Part shown: piece by piece, positions 46,374 to 62,100 of the stretch
How positions within the stretch are numbered: position 1 is the first letter of the stretch
Layout: every line of letters starts with the position of its first letter
Origin: Brachionus manjavacas
Lineage: Eukaryota > Rotifera > Eurotatoria > Ploima > Brachionidae
NCBI GenBank assembly: GCA_019054805.1
Contig: JAHQIY010000047.1
Coordinates: forward strand, 62,001 to 126,000
Direction: 5' to 3'
Length of the DNA stretch: 64,000 nucleotides
The notes under the pieces: model-generated
The model's database searches: none
Told to the model about the DNA's origin: nothing
The model's input: the letters and a program-made list of their open reading frames with translations, nothing else
Translations under genes and position numbers: made by a program

Positions 46374-47180
46374 ATAAAATTAATTTATTCTATTCTTGAA
46401 AGAATAAATTAATCATTGCAGAACCTTGCCCTTACTGTTTTTATGTTATCTATCGGAAGAATTCTTTCTCAAGCTTTGATATTTAGAAAAACTCCTCTAA
46501 TAAATAATTTTAACCTTAAGAGAATATTTTAATCGTTGCAGAACCTTCTTCTCACTGTTTTTTCGTTACTCCATCGGAAAAAGTCCTTCTCAAGCTTTGA
46601 TATTTAGAAAAATTTCTCGAATAAATTAAATTTTTTCTAAAAAGATTATTTCAATCGTTGCAGATCCATGCCCTTACTGTTTTAAGGTTTTCTATCGGAA
46701 GAATTCTTTCTGTAGATTTAATATTTAGAAAAACTCCTCCAAAAAATTAATTTAATTAATTAATTTTATTCTTGTAAGAATAAATAAATCATTGCAGAAC
46801 CTTGTTCTCACTGATTTTAAGTTTTCTATCGGAAAAGTCTTTCTGTAGCTCTGACATTTAGAAAAACTCCTCCAATAAATTAATTTAATTCTAAAAAGAA
46901 TTTATAAATCATTGTAGAACCTTTCCCTCACTATTCTTATCTTATCTTTCGGAAGAGGTCTTTACCTTGCTTTTATATTCAGAAAAACTGCTCAAAAAAA
47001 TAAATTTTTTTTTTTAAAGATAGTTTAATCATTGTAGAACCTTTCCCTCACTATTCTTATGTTATCTTTCGGAAGAAGTCTTTCTGTAGCCCTGACATTT
47101 AGAAAAACTCCTCCAATAAATTAATTTTATCCTTAATAGAATAAATAAAACATTGTAGAACCTTTCCCTCACTGACTTTA
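46374..47180 (-). repeat. 121-bp satellite, transitional monomers, reverse orientation
   Basis: Seven or so diverged units that grade from the diverse type (AGCTTTGATATTTAG) toward the homogenised type, with TTTACCTTGCTTTTATATTC first appearing near 46970. They look like the edge of the amplified array. Confidence 0.85.
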
Positions 47181-50100
47181 TGTTATCTTTCGAAAGAATT
47201 CTTTACCTTGCTTTTATTTTCCGAAAAACTCGTCGAAAAAAAAAATTTTATTTTAAAAGAATATTTAAATCAATTCAGAACCTTGCCCTCACTATTTTTA
47301 TGTTATCTTTCGGAAGAAGTCTTTACCTTGCTTTTATTTTCCGAAAAACTCGTCGAAAAAATAAATTTTATTTTTAAAGATTATTTAAATCAAATTAGAA
47401 CCTTGCCCTCACTATTTTTATGTTATCTTTCGGAAGAAGTCTTTACCTTGCTTTTATATTCAGAAAAACTCGTCGAAAAAATAAATTTTATTTTTAAAGA
47501 ATATTTAAATCATTCCAGAACCTTGCCCTCACTATTTTTATGTTATCTTTCGGAAGAAGTCTTTACCTTGCTTTTATTTTCCGAAAAACTCGTCGAAAAA
47601 ATAAATTTTATTTTTAAAGAATATTTAAATCATTCCAGAACCTTGCCCTCACTATTTTTATGTTATCTTTCGGAAGAAGTCTTTACCTTGCTTTTATTTT
47701 CCGAAAAACTCGTCGAAAAAATAAATTTTATTTTTAAAAGAATATATTAATTATTGCAGAACCTTGCCCTCACTATTTTTATGTTATCTTTCGGAAGAAG
47801 TCTTTACCTTGCTTTTATTTTTCGAAAAACTCGTCGAAAAAATAAATTTTTTTTTTTAAAGATGATTTAAATCATTCCAGAACCTTGCCCTCACTATTTT
47901 TAGGTTATCTTTCGGAAGAAGTCTTTACCTTGCTTTTATTTTCCGAAAAACTCGTCGAAAAAAATAAATTTTATTTTTAAAAAGATATTTAAATCATTAA
48001 AGTACCTTGCCCTCACAATTTTATGTTATCTTTCGGAAGAAGTCTTTACCTTGCTTTTATTTTCCGAAAAACTCGTCGAAAAAATAAATTTTTTTTTTTA
48101 AAGAATATTTAAATCATTGTAGAACCTTGCCCTCACTATTTTTATGTTATCTTTCGGAAGAAGTCTTTACCTTGCTTTTATTTTCCGAAAAACTCGTCGA
48201 AAAAATAAATTTTATTTTTAAAAGAATATATTAATAATTGCAGAACCTTGCCCTCACTATTTTTATGTTATCTTTCGGAAGAAGTCTTTACCTTGCTTTT
48301 ATTTTCCGAAAAACTCGTCGAAAAAATAAATTTTATTTTTAAAAGAATATATTAATAATTGCAGAACCTTGCCCTCACAATTTTTATGTTATCTTTCGGA
48401 AGAAGTCTTTACCTTGCTTTTATTTTTCGAAAAACTCGTCGAAAAAATAAATATTATTTTTTAAGAAAATTTAAATAATTGCAGAACCTTGCCCTCACTA
48501 TTTTTATGTTATCTTTCGGAAGAAGTCTTTACCTTGCTTTTATTTTCCGAAAAACTCGTCGAAAAAATAAATTTTATTTTTAAAAGAATATATTAATAAT
48601 TGCAGAACCTTGCCCTCACTATTTTTATGTTATCTTTCGGAAGAAGTCTTTACCTTGCTTTTATTTTCCGAAAAACTCGTCGAAAAAATGAATTTTATTT
48701 TTATATTAATAATTGCAGAACCTTGCCCTCACTATTTTTATGTTATCTTTCGGAAGAAGTCTTTACCTTGCTTTTATTTTCCGAAAAACTCGTCGAAAAA
48801 ATAAATTTTATTTTTAAAAGAATATATTAATAATTGCAGAACCTTGCCCACACTATATTTATGTTATCTTTCGGAAGAAGTCTTTACCTTGCTTTTATTT
48901 TCCGAAAAACTCGTCGAAAAAATAAATTTTACTTTTAAAAAGATATTTAAATCATTCCAGAACCTTGCCAATCCTATTTTTATGTTATCTTTCGGAAGAA
49001 GTCTTTACCTTGCTTTTATTTTCCGAAAAACTCGTCGAAAAAATAAATTTTATTTTTAAAAGAATATTTAAATCATTCCAGAACCTTGCCCTCACTATTT
49101 TTATGTTATCTTTCGGAAGAAGTCTTTACCTTGCTTTTATTTTCCGAAAAACTCGTCGAAAAAATAAATTTTATTTTTAAAGAATATTTAAATCATTGTA
49201 GAACCTTGCCCTCACTATTTTTATGTTATCTTTCGGAAGAAGTCTTTACCTTGCTTTTATTTTCCGAAAAACTCGTCGAAAAAATAAATTTTATTTTTAA
49301 AAAGATATTTAAATCATTGTAGAACCTTGCCCTCACTATTTTTATGTTATCTTTCGGAAGAAGTCTTTACCTTGCTTTTATTTTCCGAAAAACTCGTCGA
49401 AAAATAAATTTTATTTTTAAAAAGATATTTAAATCATTCCAGAACCTTGCCCTCACTATTTTTATGTTATCTTTCGGAAGAAGTCTTTACCTTGCTTTTA
49501 TTTTCCGAAAAACTCGTCGAAAAAATAAATTTTATTTTTAAAAGAATATATTAATAATTGCAGAACCTTGCCCTTACTATTTTTATAATATCTCTCGGAA
49601 GAAGTTTTTACCTTGCTTTTATTTTCCGAAAAACTCGTCGAAAAAATAAATTTTATTTTTAAAGAATATTTAAATCATTCCAGAACCTTGCCCTCACTAT
49701 TTTTATGTTATCTTTCGGAAGAAGTCTTTACCTTGCTTTTATTTTTCGAAAAACTCGTCGAAAAAATAAATTTTATTTTTAAAAGAATATATTAATAATT
49801 GCAGAACCTTGCCCTCACTATTTTTATGTTATCTTTCGGAAGAAGTCTTTACCTTGCTTTTATTTTTCGAAAAACTCGTCGAAAAAATAAATTTTTTTTT
49901 TTAAAGAATATTTAAATCATTGTAGAACCTTGCCCTCACTATTTTTATGTTATCTTTCGGAAGAAGTCTTTACCTTGCTTTTATTTTCCGAAAAACTCGT
50001 CGAAAAAATAAATTTTATTTTTAAAGAATATTTAAATCATTCCAGAACCTTGCCCTCACTTTTTTATGTTATCTTTCGGAAGAAGTCTTTACCTTGCTTT

Positions 50101-53100
50101 TATTTTCCGAAAAACTCGTCGAAAAAATAAATTTTATTTTTAAAGAATATTTAAATCATTCCAGAACCTTGCCCTCACTATTTTTATGTTATCTTTCGGA
50201 AGAAGTCTTTACCTTGCTTTTATTTTCAGATAAAATACTCGAAAAAATTAATTTTATTTTAAAAGAATATATTAACAATTGCAGAACCTTTCCCTCACTA
50301 TTCTTATGTTATCTTTCGGAAGAAGTCTTTACCTTGCTTTTATTTTCCGAAAAACTCGTCGAAAAAATAAATTTTATTTTTAAAGAATATTTAAATCATT
50401 CCAGAACCTTGCCCTCACTATTTTTATGTTATCTTTCGGAAGAAGTCTTTACCTTGCTTTTATTTTCCGAAAACTCGTCGAAAAATAAATTTTTTTTTTT
50501 AAAGAATATTTAAATCATTGTAGAACCTTGCCCATACTTTTTTTATGTTATCTTTCGGAAGAAGTCTTTACCTTGCTTTTATTTTCCGAAAAACTCGTCG
50601 AAAAAATAAATTTTATTTTTAAAAGAATATATTAATAATTGCAGAACCTTGCCCTCACTATTTTTATGTTATCTTTCGGAAGAAGTCTTTACCTTGCTTT
50701 TATTTTCCGAAAAACTCGTCGAAAAAATAAATTTTATTTTTAAAAGAATATATTAATAATTGCAGAACCTTGCCCTCACTATTTTTATGTTATCTTTCGG
50801 AAGAAGTCTTTACCTTGCTTTTATTTTCCGAAAAACTCGTCGAAAAAATAAATTTTTTTTTTTAAAGAATATTTAAATCATTCCAGAACCTTGCCCTCAC
50901 TTTTTTTATGTTATCTTTCGGAAGAAGTCTTTACCTTGCTTTTATTTTTCGAAAAACTCGTCGAAAAAATAAATTTTATTTTTAAAGATTATTTAAATCA
51001 TTCCAGAACCTTGCCCTCACTATTTTTATGTTATCTTTCGGAAGAAGTCTTTACCTTGCTTTTATTTTCCGAAAAACTCGTCGAAAAAATAAATTTTATT
51101 TTTAAAAGAATATATTAATAATTGCAGAACCTTGCCCTCACTATTTTTATGTTATCTTTCGGAAGAAGTCTTTACCTTGCTTTTATTTTCCGAAAAACTC
51201 GTCGAAAAAATGAATTTTATTTTTAAAAAGATATTTAAATCATTCCAGAACCTTGCCCTCACTTTTTTTATGTTATCTTTCGGAAGAAGTCTTTACCTTG
51301 CTTTTATTTTCCGAAAAACTCGTCGAAAAAATAAATTTTATTTTTAAAAAGATATTTAAATCATTGTAGAACCTTGCCCTCACTATTTTTATGTTATCTT
51401 TCGGAAGAAGTCTTTACCTTGCTTTTATTTTCCGAAAAACTCGTCGAAAAAATAAATTTTATTTTTAAAAAGATATTTAAATCATTAAAGAACCTTGCCC
51501 TCACTATTTTTATGTTATCTTTCGGAAGAAGTCTTTACCTTGCTTTTATTTTCCGAAAAACTCGTCGAAAAAATAAATTTAATTTTTAAAGAATATTTAA
51601 ATCATTCCAGAACCTTGCCCTCACTATTTTTATGTTATCTTTCGGAAGAAGTCTTTACCTTGCTTTTATTTTCCGAAAAACTCGTCGAAAAAATAAATTT
51701 TATTTTTAAAAAGATATTTAAATCATTAAAGAACCTTGCCCTCACTATTTTTATGTTATCTTTCGGAAGAAGTCTTTACCTTGCTTTTATTTTCCGAAAA
51801 ACTCGTCGAAAAAATGAATTTTATTTTTAAAGAATATTTAAATCATTAAAGAACCTTGCCCTCACTATTTTTATGTTATCTTTCGGAAGAAGTCTTTACC
51901 TTGCTTTTATTTTCCGAAAAACTCGTCGAAAAAATAAATTTTATTTTTAAAAAGATATTTAAATCATTCCAGAACCTTGCCCTCACTATTTTTATGTTAT
52001 CTTTCGGAAGAAGTCTTTACCTTGCTTTTATTTTCCGAAAAACTCGTCGAAAAAATAAATTTTATTTTTAAAAGAATATATTAATAATTGCAGAACCTTG
52101 CCCTCACTATTTTTATGTTATCTTTCGGAAGAAGTCTTTACCTTGCTTTTATTTTTCGAAAAACTCGTCGAAAAAATAAATTTTATTTTTAAAGAATATT
52201 TAAATCATTCCAGAACCTTGCCCTCACTATTTTTATGTTATCTTTCGGAAGAAGTCTTTACCTTGCTTTTATTTTCCGAAAAACTCGTCGAAAAAATAAA
52301 TTTTTTTTTTTAAAGATTATTTAAATCATTGTAGAACCTTGCCAATCCTTTTTTTATGTTATCTTTCGGAAGAAGTCTTTACCTTGCTTTTATTTTCCGA
52401 AAAACTCGTCGAAAAAAAAAATTTTATTTTTATAAGAATATATTAATAATTGCAGAACCTTGCCCTCACTATTTTTATGTTATCTTGCGGAAGAATTCTT
52501 ACACTAGCTTTTATTTTCCGAAAAACTCGTCGAAAAAATAAATTTTATTTTTAAAAGAATATTTAAATCATTCCAGAACCTTTCCCTCACTATTCTTATG
52601 TAATCTTTCGGAAAGTCTTTACCTTGCTTTTATTTCACGAAAAAATCGTCGAAAAAATAAATTTTATTTTTAAAGAACATTTAAATCATTGTAGAACCTT
52701 GCCCCCACTATTTTTATGTTATCTTTCGGAAGAAGTCTTTACCTTGCTTTTATTTTCCGATAAACTCGTCAAAAAAATAAATTTTTTTTTTAAAAGAATA
52801 TATTAATAATTGCAGAACCTTGCCCTCACTATTTTTATGTTATCTTTCGGAAGAAGTCTTTACCTTGCTTTTATTTTCCGAAAAACTCGTCGAAAAAATA
52901 AATTTTATTTTTAAAAGAATATATTAATAATTGCAGAACCTTGCCCTCACTATTTTTATGTTATCTTTCGGAAGAAGTCTTTACCTTGCTTTTATTTTCC
53001 GAAAAACTCGTCGAAAAAATAAATTTTATTTTTAAAAGAATATATTAATAATTGCAGAACCTTGCCCTCACTATTTTTATGTTATCTTTCGGAAGAAGTC

Positions 53101-56100
53101 TTTACCTTGCTTTTATTTTTCGAAAAACTCGTCGAAAAAATAAATTTTTTTTTTTAAAGATTATTTAAATCATTCCAGAACCTTGCCCTCACTTTTTTTA
53201 TGTTATCTTTCGGAAGAAGTCTTTACCTTGCTTTTATTTTTAGATTAAATACTCGTCGAAAAAATAAATTTTATTTTTAAAAGAATATATTAATAATTGC
53301 AGAACCTTGCCCTCACTATTTTTATGTTATCTTTCGGAAGAAGTCTTTACCTTGCTTTTATTTTCCGAAAAACTCGTCGAAAAAATAAATTTTATTTTTA
53401 AAAGAATATATTAATAATTGCAGAACCTTGCCCTCACTATTTTTATGTTATCTTTCGGAAGAAGTCTTTACCTTGCTTTTATTTTTCGAAAAACTCGTCG
53501 AAAAAATAAATTTTATTTTTAAAGAATATTTAAATCATTGTAGAACCTTGCCCTCACTATTTTTATGTTATCTTTCGGAAGAAGTCTTTACCTTGCTTTT
53601 ATTTTCCGAAAAACTCGTCGAAAAAATAAATTTTATTTTTAAAAGAATATATTAATAATTGCAGAACCTTGCCCTCACTATTTTTATGTTATCTTTCGGA
53701 AGAAGTCTTTACCTTGCTTTTATTTTCCGAAAAACTCGTCGAAAAAATAAATTTTATTTTTAAAGAATATTTAAATCATTCCAGAACCTTGCCCTCACTA
53801 TTTTTATGTTATCTTTCGGAAGAAGTCTTTACCTTGCTTTTATTTTCAGATAAAATACTCGAAAAAATAAATTTTATTTTTAAAGAATATTTAAATCATT
53901 CCAGAACCTTGCCCTCACTATTTTTATGTTATCTTTCGGAAGAAGTCTTTACCTTGCTTTTATTTTCCGAAAAACTCGTCGAAAAAATAAATTTTATTTT
54001 TAAAAAGATATTTAAATCATTGTAGAACCTTGCCCTCACTATTTTTATGTTATCTTTCGGAAGAAGTCTTTACCTTGCTTTTATTTTCCGAAAAACTCGT
54101 CGAAAAAATAAATTTTATTTTTAAAGAATATTTAAATCATTCCAGAACCTTGCCCTCACTATTTTTATGTTATCTTTCGGAAGAAGTCTTTACCTTGCTT
54201 TTATATTCAGAAAAACTACTCAAAAAAATAAATTTTATTTTTAAAAAGATATTTAAATCATAGTAGAACCTTTCCCTCACTATTCTTATGTTATCTTTCG
54301 GAAGAAGTCTTTACCTTGCTTTTATTTTCCGAAAAACTCGTCGAAAAAATAAATTTTATTTTTAAAAGAATATTTTAATTATTGCAGAACCTTGCCCTCA
54401 CTATTTTTATGTTATCTTTCGGAAGAAGTCTTTACCTTGCTTTTATTTTCTGAAAACTCGTCGAAAAAATAAATTTTATTTTTAAAAAGATATTTAAATC
54501 ATTCCAGAACCTTGCCCTTACTATTTTTATGTTATCTTTCGGAAGTATTCTTTACCTTGCTTTTATTTTCCGAAAAACTCGTCAAAAAAATAAATTCTAT
54601 TTTTAAAAAGATATTTAAATCATTCCAGAACCTTGCCCTCACTTTTTTTATGTTATCTTTCGGAAGAAGTCTTTACCTTGCTTTTATTTTTCGAAAAACT
54701 CGTCGAAAAAATAAATTTTATTTTTAAAAGAATATATTAATAATTGCAGAACCTTGCCCTCACTATTTTTATGTTATCTTTCGGAAGAAGTCTTTACCTT
54801 GCTTTTATTTTCCGAAAAACTCGTCGAAAAAATAAATTTTATTTTTAAAAGAATATTTAAATCATTCCAGAACCTTGCCCTCACTTTTTTTATGTTATCT
54901 TTCGGAAGAAGTCTTTACCTTGCTTTTATTTTTCGAAAATATCGTCGAAAAAATAAATTTTATTTTTAAAAAGATATTTAAATCATTGTAGAACCTTGCC
55001 AATCCTATTTTTATGTTATCTTTCGGAAGAAGTCTTTACCTTGCTTTTATTTTCCGAAAAACTCGTCGAAAAAATAAATTTTATTTTTAAAGAATATTTA
55101 AATCATTCCAGAACCTTGCCCTCACTATTTTTATGTTATCTTTCGGAAGAAGTCTTTACCTTGCTTTTATTTTCCGAAAAACTCGTCGAAAAAATGAATT
55201 TTATTTTTTAAAAAAAATATTTAAATCATTAAAGAACCTTGCCCTCACTATTTTTATGTTATCTTTCGGAAGAAGTCTTTACCTTGCTTTTATTTTCCGA
55301 AAAACTCGTCGAAAAAATAAATTTTACTTTAAAAGAATAAATTAATAATTGCAGAACCTTACCCTAACTATTTTTATGTTATCTTTCGGAAGAAGTCTTT
55401 AGCTTGCTTTTATTTTCCGAAAAACCCGTCGAAAAAAAAAATTTTATTTTTAAAAGAATATATTAATAATTGCAGAACCTTGCCCTCACTATTTTTATGT
55501 TATCTTTCGGAAGAAGTCTTTACCTTGCTTTTATTTTCCGAAAAACTCGTCGAAAAAATAAATTTTATTTTTAAAAGAATATATTAATAATTGCAGAACC
55601 TTGCCCTCACTATTTTTATGTTATCTTTCGGAAGAAGTCTTTACCTTGCTTTTATTTTCCGAAAAACTCGTCGAAAAAATAAATTTTATTTTTAAAAGAA
55701 TATATTAATTATTGCAGAACCTTGCCCTCACTATTTTTATGTTATCTTTCGGAAGAAGTCTTTACCTTGCTTTTATTTTCCGAAAAACTCGTCGAAAAAA
55801 TAAATTTTATTTTTAAAAGAATATATTAATAATTGCAGAACCTTGCCCTCACTATTTTTATGTTATCTTTCGGAAGAAGTCTTTACCTTGCTTTTATTTT
55901 CCGAAAAACTCGTCGAAAAAATAAATTTTATTTTTAAAGAATATTTAAATCATTCCAGAACCTTGCCCTTACTATTTTTATGTTATCTTTCGGAAGAATT
56001 CTTTACCTTGCTTTTATTTTCCGATAAACTCGTCAAAAAAATAAATTCTATTTTTAAAAAGATATTTAAATCATTCCAGAACCTTGCCCTCACTATTTTT

Positions 56101-59100
56101 ATGTTATCTTTCGGAAGAAGTCTTTACCTTGCTTTTATTTTTCGAAAAACTCGTCGAAAAAATAAATTTTATTTTTAAAAGAATATATTAATTATTGCAG
56201 AACCTTGCCCTCACTATTTTTATGTTATCTTTCGGAAGAAGTCTTTACCTTGCTTTTATTTTCCGAAAAACTCGTCGAAAAAATAAATTTTATTTTTAAA
56301 AGAATATATTAATAATTGCAGAACCTTGCCCTCACTATTTTTATGTTATCTTTCGGAAGAAGTCTTTACCTTGCTTTTATTTTCCGATAAACTCGTCAAA
56401 AAAATAAATTCTATTTTTAAAGAATATTTAAATCATTGTAGAACCTTGCCCCCACTATTTTTATGTTATCTTTCGGAAGAAGTCTTTACCTTGCTTTTAT
56501 TTTCCGAAAAACTCGTCGAAAAAATAAATTTTATTTTTAAAAGAATATATTAATCATTCCAGAACCTTGCCCTCACTATTTTTATGTTATCTTTCGGAAG
56601 AAGTCTTTACCTTGCTTTTATTTTCCGAAAAACTCGTCGAAAAAATAAATTTTATTTTTAAAAGAATATATTAATAATTGCAGAACCTTGCCCTCACTAT
56701 TTTTATGTTATCTTTCGGAAGAAGTCTTTACCTTGCTTTTATTTTCCGAAAAAATCGTCGAAAAAATAAATTTTTTTTTTTAAAGAATATTTAAATCATT
56801 CCAGAACCTTGCCCTCACTTTTTTTATGTTATCTTTCGGAAGAAGTCTTTACCTTGCTTTTATTTTCCGAAAAACTCGTCGAAAAAATAAATTTTATTTT
56901 TAAAAAGATATTTAAATCATTAAAGAACCTTGCCCTCACTATTTTTATGTTATCTTTCGGAAGAAGTCTTTACCTTGCTTTTATTTTCCGAAAAACTCGT
57001 CGAAAAAATAAATTTTTTTTTTTAAAGAATATTTAAATCATTCCAGAACCTTGCCCTCACTATTTTTATGTTATCTTTCGGAAGAAGTCTTTACCTTGCT
57101 TTTATTTTCCGAAAAACTCGTCGAAAAAATTAATTTTATTTTTAAAAATATATTTAAATCATTGTAGAACCTTGCCCTCACTATTTTTATGTTATCTTTC
57201 GGAAGAAGTCTTTACCTTGCTTTTATTTTCCGAAAAACTCGTCGAAAAAATAAATTTTATTTTTAAAAGAATATATTAATAATTGCAGAACCTTGCCCTC
57301 ACTATTTTTATGTTATCTTTCGGAAGAAGTCTTTACCTTGCTTTTATTTTCCGAAAAACTCGTCGAAAAAATAAATTTTATTTTTAAAAGAATATTTAAA
57401 TCATTCCAGAACCTTGCCCTCACTATTTTTATGTTATCTTTCGGAAGAAGTCTTTACCTTGCTTTTATTTTTCGAAAAACTCGTCGAAAAAATTAAATTT
57501 ATTTCTAAAACTATATATCAATCATTGCAGAACCTTGCCCTCACTATTTTTATGTTATCTTTCGGAAGAAGTCTTTACCTTGCTTTTATTTTTCGAAAAA
57601 CTCGTCGAAAAAATAAATTTTATTTTTAAAAGAATATATTAATAATTGCAGAACCTTGCCCTCACAATTTTTATGTTATCTTTCGGAAGAAGTCTTTACC
57701 TTGCTTTTATTTTTCGAAAAACTCGTCGAAAAAATAAATTTTATTTTTAAAAGAATATATTAATAATTGCAGAACCTTGCCCTCACTATTTTTATGTTAT
57801 CTTTCGGAAGAAGTCTTTACCTTGCTTTTATTTTTCGAAAAACTCGTCGAAAAAAAAAAAATTATTTTTAAAAAAATATTTAAATCATTAAAGAACCTTG
57901 CCCTCACTATTTTTATGTTATCTTTCGGAAGAAGTCTTTACCTTGCTTTTATTTTCCGAAAAACTCGTCGAAAAAATAAATTTTATTTTTAAAAGAATAT
58001 ATTAATAATTGCAGAACCTTGCCCTCACTATTTTTATGTTATCTTTCGGAAGAAGTCTTTACCTTGCTTTTATTTTCCGAAAAACTCGTCGAAAAAATGA
58101 ATTTTATTTTTTAAAAAAAATATTTAAATCATTAAAGAACCTTGCCCTCACTATTTTTATGTTATCTTTCGGAAGAAGTCTTTACCTTGCTTTTATTTTC
58201 CGAAAAACTCGTCGAAAAAATAAATTTTATTTTTAAAAGAATATATTAATAATTGCAGAACCTTGCCCTCACTATTTTTATGTTATCTTTCGGAAGAAGT
58301 CTTTACCTTGCTTTTATTTTCCGAAAAACTCGTCGAAAAAATAAATTTTATTTTTAAAAGAATATATTAATAATTGCAGAACCTTGCCCTCACTATTTTA
58401 ATGTTATCTTTCTGAAGAAGTCTTTACCTTGCTTTTATTTTTAGAAAAACTCGTCGAAAAAAGAAATTTTATTTTTAAAAGAATATATTAATAATTGCAG
58501 AACCTTGCCCTCACTATTTTTATGTTATCTTTCGGAAGAAGTCTTTACCTTGCTTTTATTTTCCGAAAAACTCGTCGAAAAAATAAATTTTATTTTTAAA
58601 AGAATATATTAATAATTGCAGAACCTTGCCCTCACTATTTTTATGTTATCTTTCGGAAGAAGTCTTTACCTTGCTTTTATTTTCCGAAAAACTCGTCGAA
58701 AAAATAAATTTTATTTTTAAAAAGATATATTAATTATTGCAGAACCTTGCCCTCACAATTTTTATGTTATCTTTCGGAAGAAGTCTTTACCTTGCTTTTA
58801 TTTTTCGAAAAACTCGTCGAAAAAATAAATTTTATTTTTAAAAGAATATATTAATAATTGCAGAACCTTGCCCTCACTATTTTTATGTTATCTTTCGGAA
58901 GAAGTCTTTACCTTGCTTTTATTTTCCGAAAAACTCGTCGAAAAAATAAATTTTATTTTTAAAAGAATATATTAATAATTGCAGAACCTTGCCCTCACTA
59001 TTTTTATGTTATCTTTCGGAAGAAGTCTTTACCTTGCTTTTATTTTCCGAAAAACTCGTCGAAAAAATAAATTTTATTTTTAAAAATATATTTAAATCAT

Positions 59101-62100
59101 TAAAGAACCTTGCCCTCACTATTTTTATGTTATCTTTCGGAAGAAGTCTTTACCTTGCTTTTATTTTTCGAAAAACTCGTCGAAAAAATAAATTTTATTT
59201 TTAAAAGAATATATTAATAATTGCAGAACCTTGCCCTCACAATTTTTATGTTATCTTTCGGAAGAAGTCTTTACCTTGCTTTTATTTTCCGAAAAACTCG
59301 TCGAAAAAATAAATTTTATTTTTAAAAGAATATATTAATAATTGCAGAACCTTGCCCTCACTATTTTTATGTTATCTTTCGGAAGAAGTCTTTACCTTGC
59401 TTTTATTTTCACATAAAATACTCGAAAAAATAAATTTTATTTTTAAAGAATATTTAAATCATTGTAGAACCTTGCCCTCACTATTTTTATGTTATCTTTC
59501 GGAAGAAGTCTTTACCTTGCTTTTATTTTCCGAAAAACTCGTCGAAAAAATAAATTTTATTTTTAAAGAATATTTAAATCATTCCAGAACCTTGCCCTCA
59601 CTATTTTTATGTTATCTTTCGGAAGAAGTCTTTACCTTGCTTTTATATTCAGAAAAACTACTCGAAAAAATAAATTTTATTTTTAAAAGAATATATTAAT
59701 AATTGCAGAACCTTGCCCTCACTATTTTTATGTTATCTTTCGGAAGAAGTCTTTACCTTGCTTTTATTTTTCGAAAAACTCGTCGAAAAAATAAATTTTA
59801 TTTTTAAAAGAATATATTAATAATTGCAGAACCTTTCCCACACTATATTTATGTTTTCTTTCGGAAGAAGTCTTTACCTTGCTTTTATTTTTAGAAAAAC
59901 TCGTCGAAAAAATAAATTTTATTTTTAAAAGAATATATTAATAATTGCAGAACCTTGCCCACACTATTTTTATGTTATCTTTCGGAAGAAGTCTTTACTT
60001 TGCTTTTATTTTTCGAAAAACTCGTCGAAAAAATAAATTTTATTTTTAAAAGAATATATTAATAATTGCAGAACCTTTCCCACACTATATTTATGTTATC
60101 TTTCGGAAGAAGTCTTTACCTTGCTTTTATTTTTCGAAAAACTCGTCGAAAAAATAAATTTTATTTTTAAAAGAATATATTAATAATTGCAGAACCTTGC
60201 CCTCACTATTTTTATGTTATCTTTCGGAAGAAGTCTTTACCTTGCTTTTATTTTCCGAAAAACTCGTCGAAAAAATAAATTTTATTTTTAAAAGAATATA
60301 TTAATAATTGCAGAACCTTGCCCTCACTATTTTTATGTTATCTTTCGGAAGAAGTCTTTACCTTGCTTTTATTTTCCGAAAAACTCGTCGAAAAAATAAA
60401 TTTTTTTTTTAAAGAATATATTAATAATTGCAGAACCTTGCCCTCACTATTTTTATGTTATCTTTCGGAAGAAGTCTTTACCTTGCTTTTATTTTCCGAA
60501 AAACTCGTCGAAAAAATAAATTTTATTTTTAAAAGAATATATTAATAATTGCAGAACCTTGCCCTCACTATTTTTATGTTATCTTTCGGAAGAAGTCTTT
60601 ACCTTGCTTTTATTTTCCGAAAAACTCGTCGAAAAAATAAATTTTATTTTTAAAAGAATATATTAATAATTGCAGAACCTTGCCCTCACTATTTTTATGT
60701 TATCTTTCGGAAGAAGTCTTTACCTTGCTTTTATTTTCCGAAAAACTCGTCGAAAAAATAAATTTTATTTTTAAAAGAATATATTAATAATTGCAGAACC
60801 TTGCCCTCACTATTTTTATGTTATCTTTCGGAAGAAGTCTTTACCTTGCTTTTATTTTCCGAAAAACTCGTCGAAAAAATAAATTTTATTTTTAAAAGAA
60901 TATATTAATAATTGCAGAACCTTGCCCTCACTATTTTTTATTATCTTTCGGAAGAAGTCTTTACCTTGCTTTTATTTTTTTGAAAAACTCGTCGAAAAAA
61001 TAAATTTTATTTTTAAAAATATATTTAAATCATTGTAGAACCTTGCCCTCACTATTTTTATGTTATCTTTCGGAAGAAGTCTTTACCTTGCTTTTATTTT
61101 CCGAAAAACTCGTCGAAAAAATAAATTTTATTTTTAAAAGAATATATTAATAATTGCAGAACCTTGCCCTCACTATTTTTATGTTATCTTTCGGAAGAAG
61201 TCTTTACCTTGCTTTTATTTTTCGAAAAACTCGTTGAAAAAATAAATATTATTTTTAAAAAGATATATTTAAATCATTGTAGAACCTTGCCCTCACTATT
61301 TTTATGTTATCTTTCGGAAGAAGTCTTTACCTTGCTTTTATTTTCCGAAAAACTCGTCGAAAAAATAAATTTTATTTTTAAAAGAATATATTAATAATTG
61401 CAGAACCTTGCCCTCACTATTTTTATGTTATCTTTCGGAAGAAGTCTTTACCTTGCTTTTATTTTCCGAAAAACTCGTCGAAAAAATAAATTTTATTTTT
61501 AAAAAGATATTTAAATCATTGTAGAACCTTGCCAATCCTATTTTTATGTTATCTTTCGGAAGAAGTCTTTACCTTGCTTTTATTTTCCGAAAAACTCGTC
61601 GAAAAAATAAATTTTATTTTTAAAAGAATATATTAATAATTGCAGAACCTTGCCCACACTATATTTATGTTATCTTTCGGAAGAAGTCTTTACCTTGCTT
61701 TTATTTTTCGAAAAACTCGTCGAAAAAATAAATTTTATTTTTAAAAGAATATATTAATTATTGCAGAACCTTGCCCTCACTATTTTTATGTTATCTTTCG
61801 GAAGAAGTCTTTACCTTGCTTTTATTTTCCGAAAAAATCGTCGAAAAAATAAATTTTATTTTTAAAAAGATATTTCAATCATTGTAGAACCTTGCCCTCA
61901 CTATTTTTATGTTATCTTTCGGAAGAAGTCTTTACCTTGCTTTTATTTTCCGAAAAACTCGTCGAAAAAATAAATTTTATTTTTAAAAGAATATATTAAT
62001 AATTGCAGAACCTTGCCCTCACTATTTTTATGTTATCTTTCGGAAGAAGTCTTTACCTTGCTTTTATTTTCCGAAAAACTCGTCGAAAAAATAAATTTTA

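Noticed and set aside
47208..47750. Repeated frames of the MPSLFLCYLSEEVF type in the 121-bp satellite
   Set aside because: The unit is 121 bp, so each unit shifts frame by one. The frames are short, recur in every monomer and end at unit-specific stops.
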